A stretch of 64,000 nt of DNA from Chondrosia reniformis (taxonomy: Eukaryota > Porifera > Demospongiae > Chondrillida > Chondrillidae), in NCBI GenBank assembly GCA_947172415.1, contig OX359195.1, forward strand, positions 2,778,501-2,842,500, written 5' to 3'. Shown here piece by piece: positions 34,101 through 45,329 of this stretch. Position numbers and translations under genes: made by a program. How positions within the stretch are numbered: position 1 is the first letter of the stretch; each line of letters opens with the position of its first letter. The notes under the pieces were generated by a model, which made no database searches, was not told the DNA's origin, and saw nothing but the letters and a program-made list of their open reading frames with translations.

Positions 34101-37100
34101 TGAAGGAGATACAGAAACTTTTAAAGAGGCTTAATATCAATTTTTCTAACAGAGAAATCAAAAAGAGATTTAAGGTACGTACGTATGTACGTACATACTT
34201 ACATATGTTTCCCTGTATATACATATCTACCTCCATATGTACATGATGTAGAGTGTTAGCTGTAGGCATCCTAGTGAATAGGCAGTATGCACTACAATGA
34301 GGGTGTAGTACCTGTTCCTTTTTCACATGATATTTGTGAAATGTTAGTTGGTTGTGCATTTCCTAGATCTGACTAGTCAGTTACATATATTCCTTTATCG
34401 GCCATGTGTACTGGAAGTGTTTCTCCAAGGCTTTCTTTCTTAAAAAGGTTTATGTACATACTCAAAATGTCTAAATGACAAGGACTTACAAAAGATCAAG
34501 GAGAGGCAAAGACTCCCAGAGTCACTGGAGAAGGGTGAAATTCCCAGAAACAGCTGTCTGACCCAGTGGAAAAGAGGAGAACACCACTTGTGTCCTCATC
34601 CATAGTTTTCACTAAGTTTAGTTCCCTATAGGCCTTTTATGCTAAAGTAGATATATAGCATGTTAAAAATGGTGTGTCTGATTATTCATATTGTGTAAGT
34701 GTTGTTTTTCCAGGAGGCAGACACAGACAAGAGTGGAGGACTGGACCTGAAGGAATTCTCTGCTCTCTTCAAAGAGCTTGCTACCAGACCAGAAATTGTT
34801 AGTCTGTTCACCAAGTATGCTTCCTCCAGAGACTTTATGACCGTTGAAGACCTCAGAAACTTTATGATTGGGGAACAGCATGCTGCACCTAGTGTGCAAA
34901 TGTGCGAGGGGTTCATTGAGACCTATGAACCAATTGAGGAGGTCAAATCAAGGAAGCAAATGTCTGTAGACGGTGCGTTTCCTATTCTTTGCTTAATTAA
35001 TCATTCTATAGTATTGTTTTGTAGTGCTTTATGTTACATCTGTCTATAGTGATAGAGTACATTAAGGTACAATACGTATGTTGTAGCTAAGACTCAATGT
35101 TTCAGGCGTCCTTTCTTCCTTCATTTCCTGTGACTCCATTTTCTTTTACTTCCTGTAACTCTATTTGTTTTGGCTACTCTGAAACTTGGGGATGTCCCTA
35201 ACTGTTGTATTCGTTTGGAGTAATAAATGTAATATGTCAACTCTTTGTTTCTTTGTTTAGGGTTCAGCCTCTTTCTTCTGGGCAGTGAGGGAAATGTTTT
35301 CTTGAACAGCTGCAGCCATATTACACAAGATATGGACCAACCCCTTTCCCACTACTTTATTAACTCCTCTCACAACACATATCTCATGGAAGATCAGCTG
35401 AGAGGGCCATCAAGTATCGAGGCCTACATCAGAGCCATGAGGAAAGGTTGCAGATGTGTGGAATGTAAGCAGAAGTCGATAGAAAACTGGCAGTGTTCAT
35501 ACCTGGATACTTGGATGTGCTTGTGCTCTGCATGTAATGGGTGTTGTCCTATACTGTCCCTACATTGTGAATCTATTATTCTTAACATCCTTTGTCTCTA
35601 AAAATGTTACCAAATCTGGTAGATATTTAGGTTATCAACATTACAGGTTTGTGTGTAAGTTCCCCAAGATGTTTTGTACAGGTTTAAGCTAGAAGTGGTT
35701 TGGGAGTTGCCTTAAGAATGCTATATTAATTTGAAAAGGCTAGGTGTCCTTATTATACATTGTTTGTTGAATGTTGTTGTTGTCGTTGAACAAATATTTT
35801 CTTATATAGTGGACTGTTGGGATGGTGATAATGGTGAACCAGTCATCTATCATGGGCACACTCTGACAAGCAAGATTCTCTTTAAGGATGTTATCGAGGC
35901 TATCAAGGAACATGCCTTTGCCACTTCTGAATACCCTATGATCCTCTCCATTGAGAACCACTGCTCAGTGAAGCAGCAGGACGTAATGGCCAAATACATG
36001 ACAGACATTCTAGGAGGTATGATCAATTTTATCCTTTTCTAAAAGGATGTTATTATCTGTATAACCTCTAACTCAACCTCTGTACCAAAATTCGTGTCGT
36101 TTTGATTTCGACATGGAGTTAGTTCAAAGCATCATTGCGGGAGATATCAAACTTTTGTAATGTACATTAACACATACATACATGAGTACATACATACGTA
36201 TGTTAATGCATTAAAATTCTTGAATTTTAATTTTGCAGTAGATCAATTGGTTTAAGGTTAAAGTTTTATATATTTATTAAAGTAGGGTATTTGGATAAGT
36301 TCTTCCTAATGTTTCAGTATCTAATTATCATATAAAACTTAATTTCTTAATTTACATATACAGTAATACTTACGTATGAAATTATTTGTCCAGACAGATG
36401 TAGACTGATATAATGTATTTGCCTTCCCCAGGTGATATTGGCTTAAATTTTCGTATTTCATTTTGAACTTCTTTAGACCTGTTGTACAAGGACACTCGAG
36501 ATGAGTCTAGATCTATGTTGCCCTCTCCAAATGATTTTAAGCGCAAGATACTTGTCAAGGTGAGATATGTTATGTTAATAACAGTTGCCTAGTCCAGGTG
36601 AGATGTGTTATGTTAATAACAGCTGCCTAGTCCAGGTAAGATGTGTTATGTTAATAACAGCTGCCTAGTCCAGGTGAGATGTGTTATGTTAATAACAGCT
36701 GCCTAGTCCAGGTGAGATGTGTTATGTTAGTAACAGCTGCCTAGTCCAGCGATAGATAACCCAAACAAAATGGGAGTCTTCAGAACAAGAAACACTTAAT
36801 AGCGGAATAACAGAAAATTCTGCAACTGTTTCTACAAATCAACAAATCAACTACACAGATACATGAACATGGGCTAGGTTCACACTGTAACATACAGTAT
36901 GTTCATATTCATACGTATATATAGAGAACTCTATCATAAGTAGCAGCTTTCTTTAGCTGATTTGTCCTACTTGTATCAGATGAATGATTTGGTTTATTTT
37001 TGGTTAGAATTGAAAGTGTATACCACTAATCTTTCTTTTTTATAGTCATATAAATTAATCACTAACCCTATCTAATATTACATGAAACTTGAATATTCAA

Positions 37101-40100
37101 CATCAACAGGGTGGGAACGAGGTAAATGTTGAATTAAAAGTTATCAGTTTACTGAAACCAAATCATAACCAAGTAAAACCTTGATTTTAATATTAAATCC
37201 TAAAACCTTAACCACATAAGCATTTGTCTTGGCAAAAAGTTCATTGAAATACATAGCTGTGTCTCAATGAGATGGTGCTGACATTTTAACCGCAATTACG
37301 TATGCTTTAAATATCTAAAGGTTTATACAATATGAAAAGTTGCCAAGTCACAAATTACGTATAGCAGTTTTAGATTATATTGATACTATATTGAAGGTAA
37401 AAGTTTTCTCTACCATAACCTGACATACGTTCAAATGTTAGCTTTCTAAGATTCAGATTTATATTATGTACTTATGTAATATACTCGCAGGCATTTCTTT
37501 ACATTCAATCATTTTATTTCTGTATCACTTTCAATCATTTTAAAAGATGTGTCATGGAGATTCATGCATGATTTGAAGTTGGGAGGGAGCAACTTGTGGC
37601 ATGCCATGGTGTAATAGTTGTTGATAACTTACTGTATTACGTACGTACATGAAGATTATACTTAATACAGTTTATGCCAAACATCAGAGTAAACAAAGTT
37701 ATAAAATAGAATGTGTGCACATATTAAACAGCAAATGTAGGGCTAAGGTAAATTGTATAATAGGAAAAAAAATCTTTACAGATTTTAAGGCCAAATTTCT
37801 TAACTGACAAGTGACCTTTTCAAACCCAAGACTGCTTCCTTTCTTCAAAGGATTAGGAGAGGGAAACCAACTTTAGGAAGGGGATATCCCAGATTTCTGA
37901 GAACTTGTATTATTGTGTATACGTACGTATGTCTTTGGTTTTTATATATAAAAATTAAAGCATCATAACGAGCACTTTTTCATTAAATACGTACGTACGT
38001 ACATAGTATTTGTTTACTTGCATGCATCTATGTGTACATAAATTTGAGAGTGTAGATGTTGGTACATTTTGTAGGGCAAGAAGCTTCCTTCAGAGCAGGA
38101 GGATGATGGAGATGTGTCTGAGGACGATGAAGCAGCTGATTTACCCAAAGAGGGAGAACAAATAGATGGGGCAGAGAAGAAGAAGACTGGGTCTATCAAA
38201 AGATCAGAGGTACACACATGAACATTCGTGTATTTATTTGTATCAGGGGTATTACAGCTAATGTGGTGAAGTACTGATAATTATATGGGTAGCCTGCAAA
38301 CAGTATGACTAGACACCTTTGCTTCATAATAGTTTAATATCCATAGGTATGGAACAGTTTTTTCACATACATACATACGTACGTATGTACGTAAGTATTT
38401 ACCTGTGTAATGAATCTTTTGAACTTAGTCAAAGTTACTAATCAAGCAAGTACGTACGTATAAGGCACAATTTACTGTTTGGTTATGTCTACCCTTGACT
38501 TTCTATCCTTTGAGAACTACTATACATACTTTTACTGGAGATTTTATTTTTTAAATCTTAACATTTTTACAGGAAAGCTTAAATTCAATGCAATCAAAGA
38601 CTTAATTTTGACATGAAGTATATAATGCATGTAATTATAAAAATATTGAAGAGTAATAAGAATTTCTTCTTCTATTTAGAAAAAGAAAATTAAACTTTCA
38701 AAGACTCTATCGCAGTGTATCAACTATGTGCAGTCTGTTCACTTTAAGAGCTTTGAAAAATCCTTTGAGTCAGGTACATTGGACAGTAATTATTTCATGT
38801 GCAGTATTTTCTATATATTACAAGGCGTGAAAGTAATAACAGATATATGTACGTACGTATACGTACATATGTAGCTCTGGCAGCTCAATTTGTATAATTC
38901 AAAACTGTGCCTTTTACGTACATTAGCCATGAATAAGGTTAAAGGTTAGAGTTAGGTTTTGTATTAGCCATGTACGTACGTACATATCCGTATGTGCCAT
39001 TGGCCTGTCAGGAGGAAAGGTTTTGAGACAGCCAATGATATGGATGATCTTCTCTCTTACCTCTCTTATTAGGAAAATGCTGGCAGATGTCCTCATTTGG
39101 AGAGTCCAAGGCCAATTCCTATTCAAAGGATAAGTGCATGCACTTTGTCCAGTACAATAAGAGGCAGCTATCCAGAACGTACCCTGCAGGGACAAGAGTA
39201 GATTCCTCTAATTACAATCCAATGCCAATGTGGTGTGCTGGATGCCAGATTGGTATGTTTGTATGGTGACACATACAGTACCCTCCCCTTAATGCCAGAC
39301 TCTCTGCCAACTAGCAATTCTTATGTGAGACCATTTGTATACCACACCAAACCTAAAAGTGACATCTAGAAATTCACCATCTGCCATTTTTATTTACACA
39401 GTTGCCCTAAACTTTCAAACTGATTGTGATGAAATGGATGTTAACAGAGGAATGTTTCTACAAAATGGGGGATGTGGCTATGTACTGAAGCCTTATGTTC
39501 TAAGAGATGGTAAGTTACAGCCTCACTCTCTCTAAGGCCAATGGTCTTAGGAAGTTAAAATATACCAGAAGAATGCCTTTTTTGTTTGCACATCTTGGTA
39601 GTAAATATTTATTTCATACATACTTACGTACGTACGTATATAATGTAGTTACGTAACTTTCTGTCAATATGATCAAATATATGTATGTACGTTTGTATGT
39701 TAGAGCTAATTTTTCTTTTATCAGGATATGGAATATTTGATGCAAAGGCTAAAGAGGAGATCCCTGGTGTAATTCCAAAACATTACACAATTCGAATCAT
39801 CAGTGGCCAATCATTGCCAAAGCCAGGTAATGTAGAAGGCGAGATAATTGATCCCTACGTTAAGCTGGAAGTTCATGGTATCCCAGCAGACAACTACATA
39901 TGCAGGTCAGTCCTATCAGTATGTGTGGATCCTTACTAGTCCTATCTGATGTATACCTGCACCTACGTACTGTACATAAGTACAGTGGACCCTCACTTAT
40001 CCAGCTGCAGGGAGCCCAAGCTATGGCCAGATAACTGAAACAGCTGGATAAGTGCAACTAAGTCACATTTAGAACACAAACATAATACATGTATATAGAT

Positions 40101-43100
40101 ATAGTCGCTTTAGAATATCCAACTTGCTTTCCAGCAATAAAACTACACATTTTCTTTTCGGTACAGATACTACCATTTTCTAACACGTGGTTAATTAACA
40201 ATATAGCAGTTTGCTATGTAATAGCCATGCCGGATAAACTGAGCCTCCGGATAACTAAGATACACAAGGGTCCACTTAAATTACAGTATATCTAAATAGG
40301 GATGGCCCGAAAAAACATGGCGGCCATATTCAATGTATTTATATAATGTATCAAAGTTGAAAGATAACTTGGCCTGTAATTATAAATACACTTCATAATT
40401 GTTAAGTGATAAATGTAGTTGCCTTCATTTCTTAATCCTCCTCAATGTACTCATACGTATTTGTATGTATTTTGTATACCACTCAGGACCCGCACAATAC
40501 AGGACAATGGGTTCAATCCAGTGTGGAACCAAACATTTGACTTTAGATGTCTCTTTCCCAACTTGGCAGTCTTGAGATTTAAAGTGATGGACGAAGATAA
40601 GCTGTCTGCTGATGACTTTATTGGACAGTTTAGTCTGCCTGTCAGCTGCTTGGCACCAGGTTTGTGTTTTTGAGAAGTACCATGCAATTCAGGATCGTAT
40701 CCAAAACTTTAAATGATATTATTGATTTCACCATCAAACTTCAATTGTATGCCTTATTGATGAGTACTAATAAGGATGAAACAGCTGTCTATGGCTCGAC
40801 CACCTTCTTGAGTGGCTAGGGGGAGACTCTGATTCCCATCAAGTGAACTTTAGTTTTGTCCATTAGCTCATTGCACTCTTCAGGGGACATGAGTGGGCTA
40901 GGGTAATATTCAGAGTTTAATGATGCTGATATTGATACTTTAAGATCGGCTTTAGATCTTGAAGTTCCCTGTTTTTTCCATATTACTGATTACTGGGAAA
41001 ATTGCCTCACTATTTATTAAGTAATATCATTTAAAATACTTTAGAAACAGCACTATGAATTTATGCTAACATTTTAGGCTTGGTGACAGTGTGATATTGT
41101 AGTTTCCTCAAAGATATATGTCTGCAATGGAAAGAGCCATAGTGTGTGCCAGATGCCAGTTACGCATTGTTACACTACCTAATCTGGGTCAATGGTTCTG
41201 CTGTATATTTTAGGATATCGTCATGTCCATCTGCTCTTGCCCAGTGGAGAGAAGCTGGAGCAGGCCACTCTCTTTATCCATGTCACTGTTGAGCAGGAGG
41301 ATAATGTGATTTACAAGGTATATCCATGGCCTGCTTCATTGTAAACATACTAATGTAATATAATGTTGTCTTGTACGTATGTCCTTATAGTGATATGCAA
41401 ACACAATGGACACCTCATTTATGTATTTATGCATTTAATTCTTTTAGAAATTCTGTGGTATTGATAATGGTTTGGACAAAATCAGACATTTGAGAAAGGT
41501 ATTCCACTTTTTCACAATCTTGTTTATCTAATACTTCCTTGTATATTGCCAGCCTGCTTTCGTTTATTCCTTCAGTTTTATGAAGTGGGACTGTTAATAT
41601 ATGTTCACTGCAGACTTTGTTCTTTGAGCAGTTTTAGGCTGATCATTAATTATGTAAAATGGCTGTATTCAGAACTGATTGGATGCTAATTTAATACTTC
41701 ATCACATAAGGAATTACAGTGTAACTGTTGAACATATTAGATGATATTTTCACTCTAATAGTATCTGTGTGTATTTGGATAACTTGAAGTTCTCTGCATG
41801 TGCAGTATCCAACTCTGGCTCCTTTGAATATTCTGGTCATTGATGCTCCGATGCTGGGAAGATCTGGTGATATCAGATTAGCTTGTGATCTCAAGGAAGA
41901 TTATGATTTTACTTTGCTGCAATTTAAGGTATCAACATGTCGATGTTTCAGTCATATATCCGCAGGAGCACTCCTTGAGTTGTGTATTATTTTTATTACA
42001 GATTGCCTGTGGCTATAATGCTGTAGCAGGTATTCAGGAGTGTCTTATTACTATGCTGTTGTACAGCAAAGTGCAGTGTGAGATTGAAATTTCTAAAAAG
42101 GGAGGAGTACTTATTATCAAGCCCAATTGCCAAGATGTGTCTACTGTCATGAGAAATGTTATTACTGCATTTAATGAGTTGAATGATGCCATAGCTGGTA
42201 CTTTGAAAAGGACAGATGAATGCGTTGCTAATGTAAGTTACAGTAAAACAATATACTATTGTATGTATGTAGATCATGATGTAAATATACGTAATGTTAC
42301 TCGTTCGCTTCCCCCAGCTCACACAAGCCATGGAAACATGCAAGAGTGAAGTGAGTGATTTAATTATCTTTTTAAATATAATAATCCTACGTATGTACGT
42401 ACGTACAGGTTTGCCATACAACGTTTAATTGGTTACAATTTTCTGATTCGTTAATGCTGTGTAATTATTCAGTAGTTGTGTTTGATTTTGTAGTTCAAGG
42501 TAGTTGAGGATTCTATGAAAAACTTGGATGACAAAAAATCCCTTCAGGTATTGTCTTAATATCCTCTACATGTATAGTGTGTACAACTCCACAAATAATC
42601 TAAAGCATCATTTTCCTAAAGACTTGGTTGATATCAATATACTGAGACTAAGAGATTAAACTGTTCAAATACATTGGGAAAACTTTTACAGTACTTTAAC
42701 ACAAGTAATCTAAACATCATTTCCTACATACTACATCCATTCTACAGTAAATTCTTATAGGGAGTTAAACCTAGTGAGAGATTTGGATGAGGAGAAAAGG
42801 GTTCTTTCTTTATTATACTGTGGCCTATTTCTTTATTGTGCTCCTTGTATGGTGTTTCCAATATGTACGTACATAGGTTGCACTGGATTTCACTAGAAAC
42901 ATGCGAACATTTGATATGTATGTGAGGGGGCTAACTCAGCAGAAGGAAGACGCCAGTAGAGTTTTGAAAAAGGTGAAGTACTACTTTCAATTCAATTAGT
43001 TGTTTGAGGTCCATGAGGAGATATTAATGGTTGGCCCAAACCACGGATATTTCTCTAATGAAATTTTCATTCATTCATGGGAATCAAGAAGTAGGGTTGG

Positions 43101-43295
43101 GTCAGACCACAAAAATATTTCAACACGAAAATTTGTTACATGAAAATTTAATTACAATAGTACTATATTTGGTGCTTTCATAGGGCCATTTGGATATTAT
43201 CATGAATTGTCCAAGTGAGAATAAGTTTTCATTTATGCTCATTTCTGTTTGTGTAGATGGAAGAGATGCTGCAAGTAGAGGAAGCTACAATGTAG
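28167..43295 (+). CDS. PLCL: PRIP/PLCL-like phosphoinositide phospholipase C with intact active site
   Basis: 22 exons, in phase, 1024 aa: 28167-28524, 30367-30564, 33123-33156, 34045-34174, 34714-34972, 35261-35464, 35810-36016, 36477-36559, 38075-38209, 38680-38773, 39073-39252, 39402-39509, 39725-39905, 40487-40659, 41214-41317, 41448-41498, 41806-41928, 42002-42232, 42318-42350, 42494-42547, 42877-42972, 43257-43295. Layout: disordered N-terminus (1-75), PH (76-185), two canonical EF loops (D207-E218, D243-E254), X box, acidic linker (492-536), Y box, C2 (675-816), helical tail (817-1024). Catalytic residues H364, N365, E394, D396, H409, E443 and ligand residues K491, K493, S575, R602, Y604 all match PLC-delta1 at offset 53. 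The tail ([14 protein letters not shown] onward) and total length match the PLCL/PRIP family, whose vertebrate members are inactive. PLC-delta with an added tail is the alternative. Confidence 0.93.
29102..29410 (+). repeat. Hammerhead-ribozyme element, family B, copy 1
   Basis: About 300 bp in PLC intron 1, sense to the gene. It has inverted arms (TCATTGAACTCTGGATATTA at 29124 onward against GGTAATATTCAGAGTTCAAT at 29328 onward) around a ribozyme motif at 29180-29222. The 3' part (TTTAAGATCGGCTTTAGATC) is shared with 40740-40985. Size and content fit a small retrozyme-like or foldback element. No coding capacity. Confidence 0.8.
29180..29222 (+). ncRNA. Hammerhead ribozyme motif
   Basis: All core parts are present in order. 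Helix I is CCATA (29180-29184) pairing with TATGG (29218-29222). Then come CTGATGA (29185-29191), helix II GTCC (29192-29195) with GGAC (29202-29205) and loop TAATAA, GAAA (29206-29209), and TAGCTGTC with the expected cleavage after C29217. Helix III is minimal and nearly palindromic (TAGCTG), a form that in known small animal hammerheads works as a dimer. The motif is in the sense strand of PLC intron 1, so self-cleavage would cut the intron of the pre-mRNA. Activity is inferred from sequence only. Confidence 0.75.
29626..29750 (+). repeat. Long hairpin with a decayed hammerhead-like core
   Basis: ACCTGAC and GAGCATCAG with CAACATTT at the left pair with AAATGTTG, CTGATGTTC and GTCAGGT at the right, about 25 paired bases in all. 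The loop carries CTGATGAAGACCTCAAACAT, which looks like the motif at 20142-20169 with half of helix II and the GAAA box lost. Confidence 0.6.
33295..33535 (-). repeat. Dispersed hammerhead-like element, family A, copy 4 (best preserved)
   Basis: Reverse orientation in PLC intron 3. Read on the minus strand at 33493-33449: GGGTCA, CTGATGA, A, GGGAA-GAA-TTCCC, A, GAAACAGCTGTC, TGACC. Helix I (GGTCA/TGACC) and helix II (GGGAA/TTCCC) are perfect. An A-A mismatch lies between the core and helix II, which is not typical of the consensus and may lower activity. The remaining ~150 bp match the other family A copies. Confidence 0.75.
34480..34690 (+). repeat. Dispersed hammerhead-like element, family A, copy 5
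   Basis: In PLC intron 4, sense strand. The first box is changed to CTGGAGA, while GAAACAGCTGTCTGACCC is kept. The tail TCCTCATCCATAG, TTTAGTTCCCTATAGGCC and ATATAGCATG follows the family. The element ends about 25 bp before the acceptor of exon 5. Confidence 0.75.
36558..36747. repeat. 38-bp minisatellite spanning the PLC exon 8 splice donor
   Basis: Five copies of 38 bp begin at 36558, 36596, 36634, 36672 and 36710. The first starts with the last two bases of exon 8 (AG) and the real donor GTGAGA. Every later copy repeats AG|GTGAG (once AG|GTAAG), so five strong 5' splice sites lie in series. Units differ at only a few positions. Use of a downstream donor would add 38 bases and shift the frame. 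Confidence 0.95.
39983..40277. mobile_element. Pogo/Tigger-like MITE in PLC intron 13
   Basis: Ends CAGTGGACCCTCACTTATCC and the approximate inverse (GGATAACTAAG then AGGGTCCACTT), with TA before the left end. The right terminal base is mutated. About 295 bp, no coding capacity. Confidence 0.65.
40740..40985 (+). repeat. Hammerhead-ribozyme element, family B, copy 2
   Basis: In PLC intron 14, sense strand. The ribozyme part reads GCCTTA, TTGATGA, GTAC-loop-GGAT, GAAACAGCTGTC, TATGGC (40751-40795). The first box has T for C and helix II is weakened, so it is probably inactive. The 3' part is nearly the same as that of copy 1, including TTTAAGATCGGCTTTAGATC. Confidence 0.75.
42690..42805 (-). 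repeat. Partial family A element
   Basis: Only the 3' half of the family is present (CATTTCCTACATACTACATC, then GGGAGTTAAACCTAGTGAGAG and TTTGGATGAGG). The ribozyme part is missing. It lies in PLC intron 20. Confidence 0.65.
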
Positions 43296-43589
43296 ATTTC
43301 TGTCTTAGCTATAAACATAGTGTAGAAAAACCCAATTTTAGAAAGGATCATTGGATAATGGAATGACTCAAAATTATTTTTCAGCTAAAATTGTAGTTTA
43401 TTGGTTTATTGTAGAAATTTGGTTACCTTATGGAATACATAGACATTGGATTCTATTTTTTATTATTGCCTAATAATGTATTAGTAGTGAGGACAAGTTG
43501 CAAGGTAGACCTCAAAGCTCAAAGGTCACATAACCACACAGACAGGAAGAGATCTAAATAGATTTAAATTTAAATAACACAGCCCTTGT

Positions 43590-43735
43590 GTGACACTTCT
43601 TCAATAACATCCTAGATATTCAGTACAAGTGTATCCAATATAATTATTTACTGTATTAAAATATGACCTAATCTAAAGCATTCAGAGGTTATAGACTGCA
43701 ACAAGCTAGTCAAATAAACCTTTGTAATACACATA
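43590..43735 (-). pseudogene. Remnant of the LRR-like gene
   Basis: CTTCAATAACATCCTAGATA and the following CATTCAGAGGTTATAGAC match, base for base with scattered changes, the segment at 47805-47945. There the same words belong to the start of an LRR exon and its flanking intron. Too short and damaged to code. Confidence 0.45.
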
Positions 43736-43869
43736 TACCTTGAAGGGGCACTTTACTGAACACACCCATTCTAGTACGATGCATGATCATGACTGTATAG
43801 AGTACATGATCCTCATAGTTGATGTATGAAACTTCTAGGCATACATTTGCATGGAGTGACTAATATTCA

Positions 43870-44280
43870 GTCGAAGCCACTCGACTAGATTCGGTGAAAA
43901 GTCGGGTTGTCAATTTAATTGGAGTGACTAAGAGTCAGTCGATTCACTAGGTCCCTCCAAATTTCAATGCCGGCTCCGAATGTTCTTATCCGGCATTTCT
44001 CGAATAACTGAAAAGGAAAAAGTTCCTCTTCTGTAGTCATCCGAGAATGATCCCCCTTATATTATTCGATGTTAATGTGATTGTAACTCAGAAACTATAT
44101 AGAACTGATGTTAAACTAATGAAGCTATAGGATCTCTTTTGGTATGATATTGGCTTCACTTTGCATGAATGGTGATAACAGCTATTACAGGCTTAGTTGT
44201 TCTAATTATATTGAGATGCATTAGTAACTTTTTGCAGCTTCTTGACACACCCTTGTGCGCCACTGTGTTCTCGCCTACTA
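43870..44280. repeat. Dispersed repeat shared with the window's end
   Basis: Blocks such as CTCCAAATTTC, CTACAGAAG-like and TGCGCCACTGTGTTC plus GCCTACTATA occur here and again at 63220-63630 in the same order. A transposable element or low-copy repeat is likely. I see no coding sequence or clear termini. Confidence 0.55.
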
Positions 44281-44288
44281 TAGGGGGC

Positions 44289-44800
44289 ATGGATGGCGAT
44301 CCGATCGAATTTCAATGGGGCAAAACGTAACACACAAGAAATACGGTGCAGAGCAGCTATAGTACCGTATGAGTGGTGTTGAGAGTTCCTCGAGATTTCC
44401 CATGGCCGAATGTTGTGTTTGAGAAGCGATCGATAAGTCATCTCATTCACTGTAAGGGGAAATGGATGGCGATCCGATCGAATTTCAATGGGGCAAGACG
44501 TAACACACAAGAAATACGGTGTAGAGCAGCTATAGTACCGTATGAGTGGTGTTGAGAGTTCCTCGAGATTTCCCATGGCCGAATGTTGTGTTTGAGAAGC
44601 GATCGATAAGTCATCTCATTCACTGTAAGGGGAAATGGATGGCGATCCGATCGAATTTCAATGGGGCAAAACGTAACACACAAGAAATACGGTGTAGAGC
44701 AGCTATAGTACCGTATGAGTGGTGTTGAGAGTTCCTCGAGATTTCCCATGGCCGAATGTGGTGTTTGAGAAGCGATCGATAAGTCATCTCATTCACAGTT
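44289..44800. repeat. 173-bp tandem array
   Basis: Three nearly identical units begin with ATGGATGGCGATCCGATCG at 44289, 44462 and 44635. Each includes AAGAAATACGGTG and GAGTTCCTCGAGATTTCCC plus GAAGCGATCGATAAG. A more diverged unit appears to follow to about 45010 (GAAGCGATTGATAAGTCATC). The array opens frames on both strands that are artefacts of the repeat. Confidence 0.9.
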
Positions 44801-45329
44801 GTACGCGCAAATTGTACTGATCGTACGCCAGGGTTCGGACCAAACAGTACGATCGGAACGCTTGAAGGCAATGGTTTCGATATTCGATCCTTTAGAAACG
44901 GTTGACTCAAGGTCCGTGTGAGTTACTCGAGGCTTTCCCCAATTGTGTTTGAGAAGCGATTGATAAGTCATCGACTGGTGGTTCATAATCTCATTCCCAG
45001 TTGTACACACAAATTGGAATGATCGTAATGAAGTTCTATAGTAGAGGCTTAAGCTTGGAACAAACATGGTGAATCTCAGACAATTGGTGGCCTTTCGGTC
45101 AAGTATAATGATTGACTTCTACACAGTCAGAATGGATAGAAAGTCAATTATTTTTTGATTTAAGGTGGCAAATAATCAGTATCAAGGTACCATGTGCAAT
45201 CTCGGTATAATGAATCAAAATGCAGGGGTTGCAGTTCATTTTCTAGAGTGGGAAGAGTGACGAATGTGTGCATGAGCTGCAGGTTTGCATGATACGAAAG
45301 AACATGACCTATATAGAGTACAATTTCAA

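Noticed and set aside
44202..44910. Overlapping open frames on both strands with repeated protein blocks
   Set aside because: They mirror the 173-bp tandem array on both strands, with no protein similarity.
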